Assembly: GCA_015233165.1 (NCBI GenBank)
Contig: JADFYF010000017.1
Span: forward strand, 1 to 34,026
DNA from: Candidatus Omnitrophota bacterium
GTDB lineage: Bacteria > Omnitrophota > Gorgyraeia > Zapsychrales > Fredricksoniimonadaceae
Reading direction: 5' to 3'
DNA: 34,026 nt
Positions within the stretch are counted from its first letter, which is position 1. Each line of letters begins with the position of its first letter. The translations under genes and the position numbers were made by a program. The notes beneath the pieces are model-generated. The model was not told the origin of the DNA. It made no database searches and saw only the letters and a list, made by a program, of their open reading frames with translations. Positions 15,893-23,647 of the stretch are shown one piece after another.

Positions 15893-17827
15893 CTACTTCC
15901 GTCCCGCTTTATCCAAATCTATGCCCTTAAGTCCCTGAGCCTTCAGGATAAAATCTTTAAAATCTTTATCCGAAGGATCTATCTGTAATCCGACCTTCCA
16001 TATCTTAATCGCCTGCTCAAAATTCCCAACATTGGCCATTAACTTTCCAAGTTCTTTATAAGTTCTTTTATTACTCTGATCCCTTTTGATGGCTTTATCA
16101 TAAGAATCAAATGCACTATCTAGAAATCCTTCTTTCGCCAACATGGAACCAAAATCTGTTAACGTCAAAGAATCATCTTCCATCTCTATATAAGAAGAGG
16201 AATATTTTTTAATATTCGGAACGTCTTTTGTATGAATAAATAGACGGAGCATCGCTACTAAAGTTAGTTTTTCATATGGATTTAACCTGATAGCCATTAA
16301 AAAATACTTTTTAGAATCATCAAATCGACCTAGCCTATAATACAGATCTCCTAAATTATGATAAACTTCATCGTTAAAAAGATCCGTCTTTAGAACTTTC
16401 TTGTAATTTAACTCTGCCCCTTTAAAATCTCCTTGAATTCTGGAAATATTCGCTAAATTAATCAACGCTGTAACATCAAAAGCATTCTCCTGAATAGAAT
16501 AATTATAATTCTTTCTGGCCTCAGCATAATTCCCTTCCACATCAAAAGCATATCCAAGCCCTGCATACGTCTTTCTCATGTAAGGAACCTCTTGTGCCCA
16601 ATAGGTCATATAGGTTTTCTGATCAGACCATAAATGATTATAGGCCCAGGATGCTTGAATCCAATACACCATCACGCCTAACAGGATAAGAAAACTTAAA
16701 TATTTATTTATTCGTGAATAAACAGATAAAACTAATTGGGCAAATAGAATAAAAAAACCAAGGACAGGAAATACCAACCAATGCGGCTCCATACAAATAC
16801 CATCGAATGGGCTATGACCCGCCGCCAGGAAAACGGGCAAAAAACCAATACAAATCCATGTTAAGGCAATTTGAACCATTTGATTCCCTTTGGAAACAAG
16901 AAATAAATACACGAAAAGAATACACAAGGCTAGCATGCCGACATTGGCCCAAAAAACACCCAAACGCATCACCGGCATTCCCCATATCATGACAATACCG
17001 TGAGGATAAAACAACTGGCTAATATACCAAGAAAAAGATATAAACATCGACGCTATATATTCAAATATATTCATTTGATACATTAAAAATATCTTCGAAA
17101 AAGGAGCTCCAAAGCCTACAAAACACACCCTGAATAATAAATAAGAAAACAAAATCAAGAAATACGGAACCAAACACAACAATCTCTTTTGTCCACGTAA
17201 AACACCCGTCACAAAAAGAACAGATCCGATATAAAGTGGAGTTACAACCGATGTTTCATGACAAAACAAGGAAAGCACAAATGATATTAAACTTAAAAAA
17301 TACAGCAACCGGTTATGACTCCTTATAGACTCCCATAATAGCAGGATTGCCCCTGTGATAAAGATCACCTGGGCAGCAAAGACAGAGGCGGTACTGTAAT
17401 TCACAATAATCCCATTGATCGGATGAAGAATATAAAAAGCAGAAGACAGCAGGGCTAGAAATTGACTGTTAGAAATCCGTAGGATAAGAATAAAAATCAA
17501 AAAAGTGGCAACTACATATAACAACAAATTAAACAGATGATAAAGCCAAAAAGAACTACCAAAAATCGCGAAACATAGCGTTGGGATAATATGCGCTAAC
17601 GGTCGATAATAGGGACTAATTGCACGGCTAGTCTCTATCCCGCTTAGCGCATTACGGTAGGGATTCCATTGCATGGAAATAAATTTCATACTGCTTTTGA
17701 TTGGGGTATCTAAAAAGGAGTAATCATCAATTAAGAACTTATTAGAAAAACTATTACAATAAACAAGGAGTCCTAAAATTAGAAGAAATGAAAAAACATA
17801 AATCAATCTTAGACTTTTAATGGCCAT
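15893..17827 (-). CDS. TMTC-like GT-C O-glycosyltransferase with C-terminal TPRs
   Basis: The start is the ATG at 17825-17827 (MAIKSLRL): AAGG lies 7 bases upstream, and the longer frame to 17866 would begin inside a terminator hairpin. About 644 residues. The N-terminal 400 are polytopic: NKFLIDDYSF with the DD motif (about D34, D35) in the first loop, YYRPLAHI, FWLYHLFNLLLYV, YILHPINGIIVNY and LSLFCHETSVVTPLYI. These match the order of conserved blocks in TMTC/DUF1736 proteins (RPL, HLxN, HPxxTEAV, KExxxxxPL). The C-terminal 230 residues hold TPRs, e.g. DVTALINLANISRIQGDFKGAELNYKK. Eukaryotic TMTCs O-mannosylate proteins; here the acceptor may be the pilin encoded next door (inference). First gene after the pilin terminator. 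Confidence 0.85.
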   Translation of the reverse strand: MAIKSLRLIYVFSFLLILGLLVYCNSFSNKFLIDDYSFLDTPIKSSMKFISMQWNPYRNALSGIETSRAISPYYRPLAHIIPTLCFAIFGSSFWLYHLFNLLLYVVATFLIFILILRISNSQFLALLSSAFYILHPINGIIVNYSTASVFAAQVIFITGAILLLWESIRSHNRLLYFLSLISFVLSLFCHETSVVTPLYIGSVLFVTGVLRGQKRLLCLVPYFLILFSYLLFRVCFVGFGAPFSKIFLMYQMNIFEYIASMFISFSWYISQLFYPHGIVMIWGMPVMRLGVFWANVGMLALCILFVYLFLVSKGNQMVQIALTWICIGFLPVFLAAGHSPFDGICMEPHWLVFPVLGFFILFAQLVLSVYSRINKYLSFLILLGVMVYWIQASWAYNHLWSDQKTYMTYWAQEVPYMRKTYAGLGYAFDVEGNYAEARKNYNYSIQENAFDVTALINLANISRIQGDFKGAELNYKKVLKTDLFNDEVYHNLGDLYYRLGRFDDSKKYFLMAIRLNPYEKLTLVAMLRLFIHTKDVPNIKKYSSSYIEMEDDSLTLTDFGSMLAKEGFLDSAFDSYDKAIKRDQSNKRTYKELGKLMANVGNFEQAIKIWKVGLQIDPSDKDFKDFILKAQGLKGIDLDKAGRK

Positions 17828-17851
17828 TCTAAAACCTTCCTTCGCCAGAAA

Positions 17852-17886
17852 AAAAGGCAAGACCAAAATTCTTGGTCTTGCCTTTT
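17852..17886 (-). terminator. strong terminator after the pilin gene
   Basis: Perfect 15-bp stem AAAAGGCAAGACCAA / TTGGTCTTGCCTTTT (17852-17866/17872-17886) with a 5-base loop; on the minus strand the T-rich arm gives the U tract. It would uncouple the abundant pilin transcript from the glycosyltransferase genes downstream, allowing limited readthrough. Confidence 0.85.
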
Positions 17887-17907
17887 AAATAAAACACTAT
17901 TTTCTAA

Positions 17908-18366
17908 TTAACAAATACCAGCATATGTACCAAAACCAGTACAAGTAGGAGATGCTGTTGGTGCTGTATCTACTCTTGAAAGAACAATATTATTGTTTGG
18001 ATCAGCAGCACTGCCGAAAGATGCCCTTAAACAATAACCTGCCGGCCCACCAGTAGATCCAGCTGCGTTTAGATAAGTACCGCATGCTCCATTAGTAGCA
18101 GCTACAGGAGCTATCTCATAAAAGAATCGACCTTGTGCTCCCAAGGTAGAAGTAGTACAAGCATCGCATTTTTGTTTATTTGTACAGCAAGCTTCTAACG
18201 ATGCTTTTAAGGCTCCCATAGAGGCGATCGCTTCACCACCTTTTGCTTTAGCAACGTTACCAAAAAGGTTAGGCAAGGCCACGGCTGCTAAAACACCGAC
18301 TATAATTAAAACGACAATAATTTCAATTAACGTAAAACCACTGTTTTTCTTCATTAACTTTTTCAT
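17908..18366 (-). CDS. type IV pilin / pseudopilin, cysteine-rich
   Basis: A 152-residue class-III-signal pilin. The leader MKKLMKKNSG is cut before F11 by a prepilin peptidase; mature F1, E5 (E15) and the hydrophobic helix IIVVLIIVGVLAAVALPNLF follow. The ATG has AAGGAG 7 bases upstream. The globular part has eight cysteines (60, 61, 67, 70, 95, 112, 142 and the terminal 152), including a CCx5CxxC cluster, and many Ser/Thr/Ala residues. It has its own strong promoter, an about 100-base leader with twin hairpins and a strong terminator, which suggests high, separately controlled expression and fits a major subunit. Probably assembled by the GspD-F/PilM-P machinery encoded upstream. Whether the fibre is a secretion pseudopilus or a surface pilus cannot be decided. 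Confidence 0.9.
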   Translation of the reverse strand: MKKLMKKNSGFTLIEIIVVLIIVGVLAAVALPNLFGNVAKAKGGEAIASMGALKASLEACCTNKQKCDACTTSTLGAQGRFFYEIAPVAATNGACGTYLNAAGSTGGPAGYCLRASFGSAADPNNNIVLSRVDTAPTASPTCTGFGTYAGIC

Positions 18367-18414
18367 CTTGATTCTCCTTAATTATTATCACTGTATAATT
18401 TAACTTCAACTTTC

Positions 18415-18466
18415 AAGATTAGTATCCCTAATCTTTGACCTTCCTTAAGGTTAGTATCCCTAACCT
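18415..18466 (-). promoter_or_regulatory. twin covarying hairpins in the pilin mRNA leader
   Basis: As RNA on the minus strand: AGGTTAG-GGATA-CTAACCT (18448-18466) and AAGATTAG-GGATA-CTAATCTT (18415-18435). Both loops are GGATA. The stems differ at one pair (G-C in one, A-T in the other), a compensatory change supporting selection on structure. The first hairpin starts within a few bases of the predicted transcript start. A GGA in an exposed loop is what CsrA/RsmA-type regulators bind; that link is inference. Confidence 0.6.
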
Positions 18467-18474
18467 CGTACTAA

Positions 18475-18504
18475 AGAGTACCATGCCTTTTCACCCCTTG
18501 TCAA
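18475..18504 (-). promoter_or_regulatory. pilin promoter
   Basis: Minus strand perfect TTGACA (18499-18504), 18-base spacer, TACTCT (18475-18480). The predicted start near 18468 gives a leader of about 100 bases. Confidence 0.65.
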
Positions 18505-18521
18505 TCCCCTACGCATTTTTT

Positions 18522-18537
18522 TTGAAAACGTTTTCAA
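18522..18537. promoter_or_regulatory. cre/LacI-family-like palindrome upstream of the pilin promoter
   Basis: TTGAAAACGTTTTCAA is a perfect 16-bp palindrome with the central CG of LacI-family operators, and it satisfies the catabolite-responsive-element consensus known from Firmicutes. It lies 17 bases upstream of the -35 and overlaps the gspF stop codon. No regulator is encoded in the window. Confidence 0.4.
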
Positions 18538-19772
18538 TGGTGTCCACCTTGACCTAACTTAAATAATGGCAAGAATATAGACAAGACAATCACACCAATA
18601 ACAAAGGCCATGAAAACTAACATAAAGGGTTCAATGATCGTGGCAAAACGCTTCACAAAGGCATTCACATTATTCTTATAATATTTAGCCACATGCTCGA
18701 GCATCTTAGATAATTCTCCTGTCTCCTCCCCCACCTTGATCATCTGCACCGCCATACCTGGAAAGAAAGAATCCTTCTCCATAGAATCCGCTAACCCCTT
18801 GCCTTCGCGAACTTCATCATGAATTTTTCCTACCAGCAAGGAGCAGCTGCTGTTGTCTAAAAGCCTGGCCACAATATCCAAGGATAAAAGAATAGGAACC
18901 CCGGAACCGACTAAGATAGACATTTGAGAAGCAAACCTTTCCATCAAAATCAGCTTCACCACTTCTCCGACGACAGGAAGATTAAAAATAAATTGCTCCC
19001 ATTGTAATTTTCCTAAAGGAGTCTTGATATAATTCATCCCCATAAAAAGCCCAAGACCTATTCCTGCCGCTAATAAAACAAAATAAACCTTAATAAATTT
19101 AAATACTCCCAACAATATTCTCGTCATGAGGGGAAGATCTGCATGCATCGAGGCAAAAATTTCTTCAAATCGAGGGGCTACAAACAAAGCAAAAAAGATC
19201 ACAGCACCTACGGAGGCTACGGCAAGAATCATGGGATAGACAAGGGCTGTAGAGATGGCTGAACGAAAGGCCTCTTCTTCTTCCACATGAACCGCTAATT
19301 TAGTCAAAATGACAGGCAGGGCACCTGAAGCTTCACCGACCTCTACCAAACACACCCAGAATTGTCCAAAAATCGTTGTATGCTTTCCCAGCGCCTGACT
19401 TAAGGATTTACCGGATTGCACATCAGATCGCACCTTCTGAAGAACCGCGTGCAATTGTTTGCTAGTGATCTGATTGACAATAACATCCAAACTGCGCATC
19501 AGAGGAACACCGGAGTCCAGCATGGTAGCCAACTGTCTGGAAAAAATGAGAAGATCTTCCAGCTTGGTCGCGTCATGGGTAAATTTGGTGGGCTCTTTCT
19601 TAAAATCATACTGTTGAGCGGATTGAACTAAGTCGAGAGATTCAACAACCTTGATAACAAAATACCCCTTCTCCTGAAGCTTCTCTACCAAGACCAGCTC
19701 GTTTAAAGCTTCCGTCATATCAATCCTGACATTTCCGGCAGCATCCCGAACTTTGTAATTATACATTGGCAT
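18534..19772 (-). CDS. gspF: type II secretion/type IV pilus inner-membrane platform protein GspF/PilC
   Basis: A 412-residue protein with the duplicated GspF domain: first copy from LLIFSRQLATMLDSGVPLMRSLDVI (about 74-98), second from FASQMSILVGSGVPILLSLDIV (about 277-298), with membrane segments near 175-197, 220-245 and a C-terminal FMLVFMAFVIGVIVLSIFLPLF. It forms the platform on which GspE acts to build the pseudopilus/pilus. The start MPMYNYKV has no ribosome site; a MITE-like element lies directly between it and gspE, which may have separated the gene from its original initiation region. It precedes the pilin gene, with an independent pilin promoter in between. Confidence 0.95.
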   Translation of the reverse strand: MPMYNYKVRDAAGNVRIDMTEALNELVLVEKLQEKGYFVIKVVESLDLVQSAQQYDFKKEPTKFTHDATKLEDLLIFSRQLATMLDSGVPLMRSLDVIVNQITSKQLHAVLQKVRSDVQSGKSLSQALGKHTTIFGQFWVCLVEVGEASGALPVILTKLAVHVEEEEAFRSAISTALVYPMILAVASVGAVIFFALFVAPRFEEIFASMHADLPLMTRILLGVFKFIKVYFVLLAAGIGLGLFMGMNYIKTPLGKLQWEQFIFNLPVVGEVVKLILMERFASQMSILVGSGVPILLSLDIVARLLDNSSCSLLVGKIHDEVREGKGLADSMEKDSFFPGMAVQMIKVGEETGELSKMLEHVAKYYKNNVNAFVKRFATIIEPFMLVFMAFVIGVIVLSIFLPLFKLGQGGHH

Positions 19773-19791
19773 AAATTTAAATTTTCATAGT

Positions 19792-19892
19792 TGTCACCCC
19801 CGAACCTGCCTGCCGGTAGGCAGGTGTATTTGTCGGGGGTCTAGACGTTGGCTAGTGTTCTGGATCCCCGACACAAGCATTCGGGGATGACA
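19792..19892. mobile_element. 101-bp MITE/REP-like element between gspE and gspF
   Basis: Terminal inverted repeats TGTCACCCCCGAA (19792-19804) and TTCGGGGATGACA (19880-19892) match at 12 of 13 positions. Inside is a nested inverted repeat ACCTGCCT/AGGCAGGT plus CCCCCGA/TCGGGGG pairs and ATCCCCGA/TCGGGGAT. It has no coding capacity. It fills almost the entire gap, ending 4 bases from the gspE stop, and can fold strongly in RNA, so it may lower expression of gspF. Confidence 0.7.
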
Positions 19893-19896
19893 TTAC

Positions 19897-21621
19897 TTAT
19901 TCAGGAATAGTGACAATCCCTAGAATTTCATCTAAACTGGTGAGGCCTTCTTCGACTCTTCTCATTCCCACTTCAAATAAAGTCTCCATCCCGTTCTTGC
20001 GAGCGGCATCTCTAAGATCTTCATACGTGGAATTTTTGGTTAATAATGCTCTGATCTTATCACTGATGGCCATAACCTCAGCAATAACCTTTCTTCCCCG
20101 ATAGCCGGTATGCGAACATTCATCGCATCCCTTGGCTCTATAGATCAAATCGCTCTTGATTTTATAGTCACCAAAGGTCAAGCCATTGGGTTCATACGCT
20201 TCCTTGCATTTCGGACACAACACTCTCACCAAGCGTTGACCAATGACCATACATAAAGACGGCGGCAACAAATAATAAGGTACGCCAATATCGATCAGAC
20301 GGGAAATGGCCGAAGGAGCATCATTGGTGTGAAGCGTGCTTAAGACCATGTGACCTGTTAAGGCCGCACGAACACAAATTTGAGCGGTTTCCATATCACG
20401 GACTTCCCCGACGAGAATGATATCCGGATCCTGACGCAGGAAGGCTCGCAGCGCTGCCGCAAAGGTCAGACCAATATCGGCCCGAACCGCCACCTGATTA
20501 ATCCCATCAATCTTATATTCCACGGGATCTTCGACAGTCAAAATATTCTTCGTCGTATCCTTCACTTCATTAAGCGCCGCATACAGCGTGGTCGACTTAC
20601 CGCTTCCTGTGGGACCTGTCACAAAAAACAGGCCATAGCTAGCCTCTAACGATTTACGGATCAAGGTCAATTGTTTAGCATCAAAACCTAAATGGCCTAA
20701 CTCTAAGGACATGGTTCCTCTGTCTAAAATACGCATAACCACCTTCTCACCCCAAATCGTCGGTATCGACGAGACGCGTAAATCGACAATTCTATCTTCC
20801 AACTTACAGGAAATATTCCCATCCTGAGGCAGGCGCTTTTCAGAAATATCCATTCTAGAAAGAATTTTAACGCGAGACACCAAGGCCAACTGCAAATGCG
20901 CGGCGGGTGGAGGAATCTGATACAAAACACCGTCAATACGATAACGGATCTCTAATTTATCTTTAAACGGCTCAATATGAATATCACTGGCTTTTTCATC
21001 GATCGCCTGACGGATAATGAGATCTACCAATTTAATAACCGGAGCCTCTTCCGCCTTCTCCACTAAACGATTAATACTTAACTCCGCATCCAAACTGACA
21101 TAGGACTTGTCTTCTTTTAAATCTAATTGTTCAGTCCCGTAAGACTTTTCAACTTCCTGATCCAACATGGTGTCCCGGCCGACCATCCCATAAAAATCAT
21201 CAATCGCTTTAATCAAATCTGTTTTCGTCGCGATCACTAAACTTAATTCACAATTAGTGAGCTGTTTGAGATTGTCGAGCATGATGTAATCTAAAGGATC
21301 AAAAACCGCGCAGGTCAAAGAGGCTGTATTCTTAACTAAGGGAAGGATAATATTTCGCCGGGCAAACTCAAAAGGAACCAGCTTATCGAGCTCTTGATCC
21401 AGTCGAGGCTTCATCAGCTCAGCCTGATTAGATGCATAAGGAATTCTCAATTGCATGGCCAAGGCCGACACCAAATCCGCTTCCGTAATCATTCCAAGCC
21501 TAAAGAAGGTTTCCCCAATACGCTCCTTCTTTAACTTCTTGGCTTCCAGGGCCTGCTGCAATTGATTCTCTGTAATCAACCCTTGTTTGATAAGAATTTC
21601 ACCGAGTCTTTGATGAATCAT
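19897..21621 (-). CDS. gspE: type II secretion/pilus assembly ATPase GspE with MshEN domain
   Basis: A 574-residue hexameric assembly ATPase. Seen: N-terminal MshEN domain with two tandem motifs of the form RxGxxxxxxGxIxxxxLxxAL (residues 5-28 and 34-57) that in MshE bind c-di-GMP; ATPase core with ASDIHIEP at 211-218, Walker A GPTGSGKST (336-344), Asp box LTVEDPVEY, Walker B IILVGEVRD (401-409), His box LSTLHTND; and a zinc-binding tetracysteine C469, C472, C499, C502. All key residues are present. Ribosome site AGGGA lies within the end of gspD, 3 bases separate the genes. It powers pseudopilus growth together with GspF and the PilM/GspL-like partner. Call very sure. Confidence 0.97.
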   Translation of the reverse strand: MIHQRLGEILIKQGLITENQLQQALEAKKLKKERIGETFFRLGMITEADLVSALAMQLRIPYASNQAELMKPRLDQELDKLVPFEFARRNIILPLVKNTASLTCAVFDPLDYIMLDNLKQLTNCELSLVIATKTDLIKAIDDFYGMVGRDTMLDQEVEKSYGTEQLDLKEDKSYVSLDAELSINRLVEKAEEAPVIKLVDLIIRQAIDEKASDIHIEPFKDKLEIRYRIDGVLYQIPPPAAHLQLALVSRVKILSRMDISEKRLPQDGNISCKLEDRIVDLRVSSIPTIWGEKVVMRILDRGTMSLELGHLGFDAKQLTLIRKSLEASYGLFFVTGPTGSGKSTTLYAALNEVKDTTKNILTVEDPVEYKIDGINQVAVRADIGLTFAAALRAFLRQDPDIILVGEVRDMETAQICVRAALTGHMVLSTLHTNDAPSAISRLIDIGVPYYLLPPSLCMVIGQRLVRVLCPKCKEAYEPNGLTFGDYKIKSDLIYRAKGCDECSHTGYRGRKVIAEVMAISDKIRALLTKNSTYEDLRDAARKNGMETLFEVGMRRVEEGLTSLDEILGIVTIPE

Positions 21622-21624
21622 AGT

Positions 21625-23097
21625 TTAGTGTCCCTGTTCCACAGAATCTAATTGATCACTGATTGCATTCCCTCTATTGGGAGTGCTGACTTCCCGGTCA
21701 ATCCCTGTTTTAATCTCCGTATCCAGTCTCTTTTTAAGATTATCATCAAGAATATTCGGCGTAATAAAAACAATCAATTCCCGTTGCTGAGTCGTTTTAT
21801 TTTGATGACGAAAAGCAGTTCCTATCATAGGCATATCACCTAAGAATGGCACCTTATCCGTTACGTTCTGAACCTCATCCCGTAAAAGCCCCCCAATAAT
21901 AATCGTGTCTCCATTTTTAACCTTTAAAATCGTTTGAGAAGTTCTATCTTCAGGATTTTTAAATGTAAAGCCCTGAAACGTCCCTCCCTCCTTAGCTTCA
22001 GAAACCTTAGGAGTAACAGACATCATAATTTCCCCTGTTATCAAATTGGCTTGAGGCGTCACTTGTAAGGATACTCCCGTTTGGGCGCGTTCGGCCTCTG
22101 CTGTTATCGTAGGAATGGTACTGGTTGTATCTGTGGTGATACTTTTGATTCCAATGGCTTCATTCGTTGTGATCTGTATCGTCGCTGTTTGATTATTGAG
22201 TGTCATCAATCTTGGACGAGCCAAACTGCGAGTATCCGTTTGTGATTTTAAGAAGTCTAACGTAGCCGTCATTCCTGAGGCCAACGTCTGAGCTGGAGTA
22301 ACGGTCCACCCCGCAGTACCACTATTCTTAGCCACCCGACTCTCGGAATAACCTAAAGGAGTACTATACGTAATGCCTATTTGATCCGACGTCGCCTTAG
22401 AAACGTCTAAAATCTCCACTTGAATCAAGATTTGAGCAACCGGCACATCTAACTTCGCCAGAGCCTCTTCAATCAATGGAAACTGCTCCGCCTTATCTGT
22501 AATTATAAAACTATTCGTTCTACTATCTTCTTCCAACTTACCATCCTTGGATAAAACCATTTTAATAGCTGCCGTAATTCCTCCACCCCCCGAACTCGAA
22601 GAAGATCCAGAAGAAGATGAGCTAGACGATGAACTTGACGACGAGCTGGACGATGAGCCTACAGATGAACCAGAAGATCCCGCAGAAGTGACTTTAGAAC
22701 TACTCACAGAAGCAAATTTTAAAGGATAAACCTTGGTGATCACTGGATTCACAGGTTTGGCTTTAACTATAAAAATGTTGCTATTCGCGGTGGTTTCATA
22801 CGTTAAATCATTGGCATCTAGAATTTTATTCAACGCCTCTTCCACCGGAATGTGATCCAAGAATAAGGTGAGTTTTTTACCTGAAACATCCCCGGCCGAA
22901 ATAAAGTTCATCCCGGACTCTCTAGAAAAAATCTTTAATACATCATTTAAAGAGACATCTTTAAAGTCCATGGATATGGTCACGGAGGCATCGGCAAAAT
23001 TAATAAAACGATTTTCCGCGTCTTCTGTGTCTGCCCACGACAAAGACACAAACACAAACATAAGACACACCATTAATCCGATACGACTAAAAACCAT
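21625..23097 (-). CDS. gspD: secretin GspD/PilQ with poly-serine linker
   Basis: Start ATG 23095-23097 (MVFSRIGL) chosen for GGAG 6 bases upstream; the longer frame would use a GTG. About 490 residues, shorter than classic GspD. Signal peptide 1-22 (cleavage after SWA), an N0/STN-type domain about 38-112 (FKDVSLNDVLKIFSRESGMNF), then a low-complexity linker with 16 consecutive serines (148-163), S165-169 and GGGG, a secretin N-type domain 174-235, and the secretin barrel with ARPRLMTLNNQTATIQ and VPFLGDMPMIGTAFR followed by ELIVFITPNIL. It forms the outer-membrane channel of the secretion/pilus machine. The linker codons show a 12-base period, suggesting recent repeat expansion. Confidence 0.95.
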   Translation of the reverse strand: MVFSRIGLMVCLMFVFVSLSWADTEDAENRFINFADASVTISMDFKDVSLNDVLKIFSRESGMNFISAGDVSGKKLTLFLDHIPVEEALNKILDANDLTYETTANSNIFIVKAKPVNPVITKVYPLKFASVSSSKVTSAGSSGSSVGSSSSSSSSSSSSSSSSGSSSSSGGGGITAAIKMVLSKDGKLEEDSRTNSFIITDKAEQFPLIEEALAKLDVPVAQILIQVEILDVSKATSDQIGITYSTPLGYSESRVAKNSGTAGWTVTPAQTLASGMTATLDFLKSQTDTRSLARPRLMTLNNQTATIQITTNEAIGIKSITTDTTSTIPTITAEAERAQTGVSLQVTPQANLITGEIMMSVTPKVSEAKEGGTFQGFTFKNPEDRTSQTILKVKNGDTIIIGGLLRDEVQNVTDKVPFLGDMPMIGTAFRHQNKTTQQRELIVFITPNILDDNLKKRLDTEIKTGIDREVSTPNRGNAISDQLDSVEQGH

Positions 23098-23131
23098 AAT
23101 GATCTCCACATAATAATAACAGGCAATCGAT

Positions 23132-23647
23132 TTATTTCTCTGCAGTTAACAGCATCTTATCCTGTTTATACAAAATTTGCACTCCCTTTTGAGAAATTGA
23201 TACAACCTTCACTTGATCCTCAGAATTCGACTTGCTATCCGAATCCTTCTTAGCATCCAAATCGATATAATCTCCCACCATAAAAACCTGATCATTAATA
23301 ATCGCCTGAGGCAGTGCTCCTCCCCAGACAACACCTGTTAATTTCAAATGCAAGGATTCAATCGTCGGTTTAACCACAGGCTTAGGAGGCTCCTTGGATT
23401 CGCTGGGTTTTGGCAAAACAATTTGTTCGGGAACAACAACCGGTGGAACAATCACCTTAGGAGGCTCATCGACAATGGGCGACAAATAAGGGTTTCTTAA
23501 ATTTTGCAAGTAGGCCTTCATTTGATCCGGCTTAATCGTCATATCCCCAAACCAAGAAGACCTGGTTTGTTCCTGGGCTAACACATGCCCTGAACACAAG
23601 ACGGACAACAAAAACAGCAATAAGGTTATTAAGAGTTTGGGCATCAT
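23132..23647 (-). CDS. PilP/GspC-like periplasmic connector protein
   Basis: A 171-residue protein with an N-terminal membrane/signal segment (LLITLLLFLLSVLCSGHVLA), a motif NPYLSP near residue 52, a long proline/valine/lysine-rich spacer (about 58-95), and a small beta domain (LHLKLTGVVWGGALPQAIIND through VKVVSISQKGVQILYK) resembling the HR/PilP domain: short strand, GxxxxxxPxAII, then the YIDL segment. Such proteins link the inner-membrane PilN/PilO complex to the secretin, which is the next gene. It overlaps the PilO-like gene by 4 bases (ATGA). PilP versus GspC cannot be settled; the position after PilO and before the secretin favours PilP. Confidence 0.75.
   Translation of the reverse strand: MMPKLLITLLLFLLSVLCSGHVLAQEQTRSSWFGDMTIKPDQMKAYLQNLRNPYLSPIVDEPPKVIVPPVVVPEQIVLPKPSESKEPPKPVVKPTIESLHLKLTGVVWGGALPQAIINDQVFMVGDYIDLDAKKDSDSKSNSEDQVKVVSISQKGVQILYKQDKMLLTAEK

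Noticed and set aside
17828-17866. Upstream extension of the TMTC-like protein to position 17866
   Set aside because: That start lies inside the terminator hairpin of the pilin gene; the ATG at 17827 has a proper ribosome site and matches the paralog start.
18522-18537. Palindrome as terminator for gspF
   Set aside because: On the minus strand the stem is followed by A residues, not T, so it is a poor rho-independent terminator.
22547-22729. Plus-strand acidic ORF (DDEL repeats) inside the secretin gene
   Set aside because: It is the antisense shadow of the poly-serine linker codons; no ribosome site or promoter.
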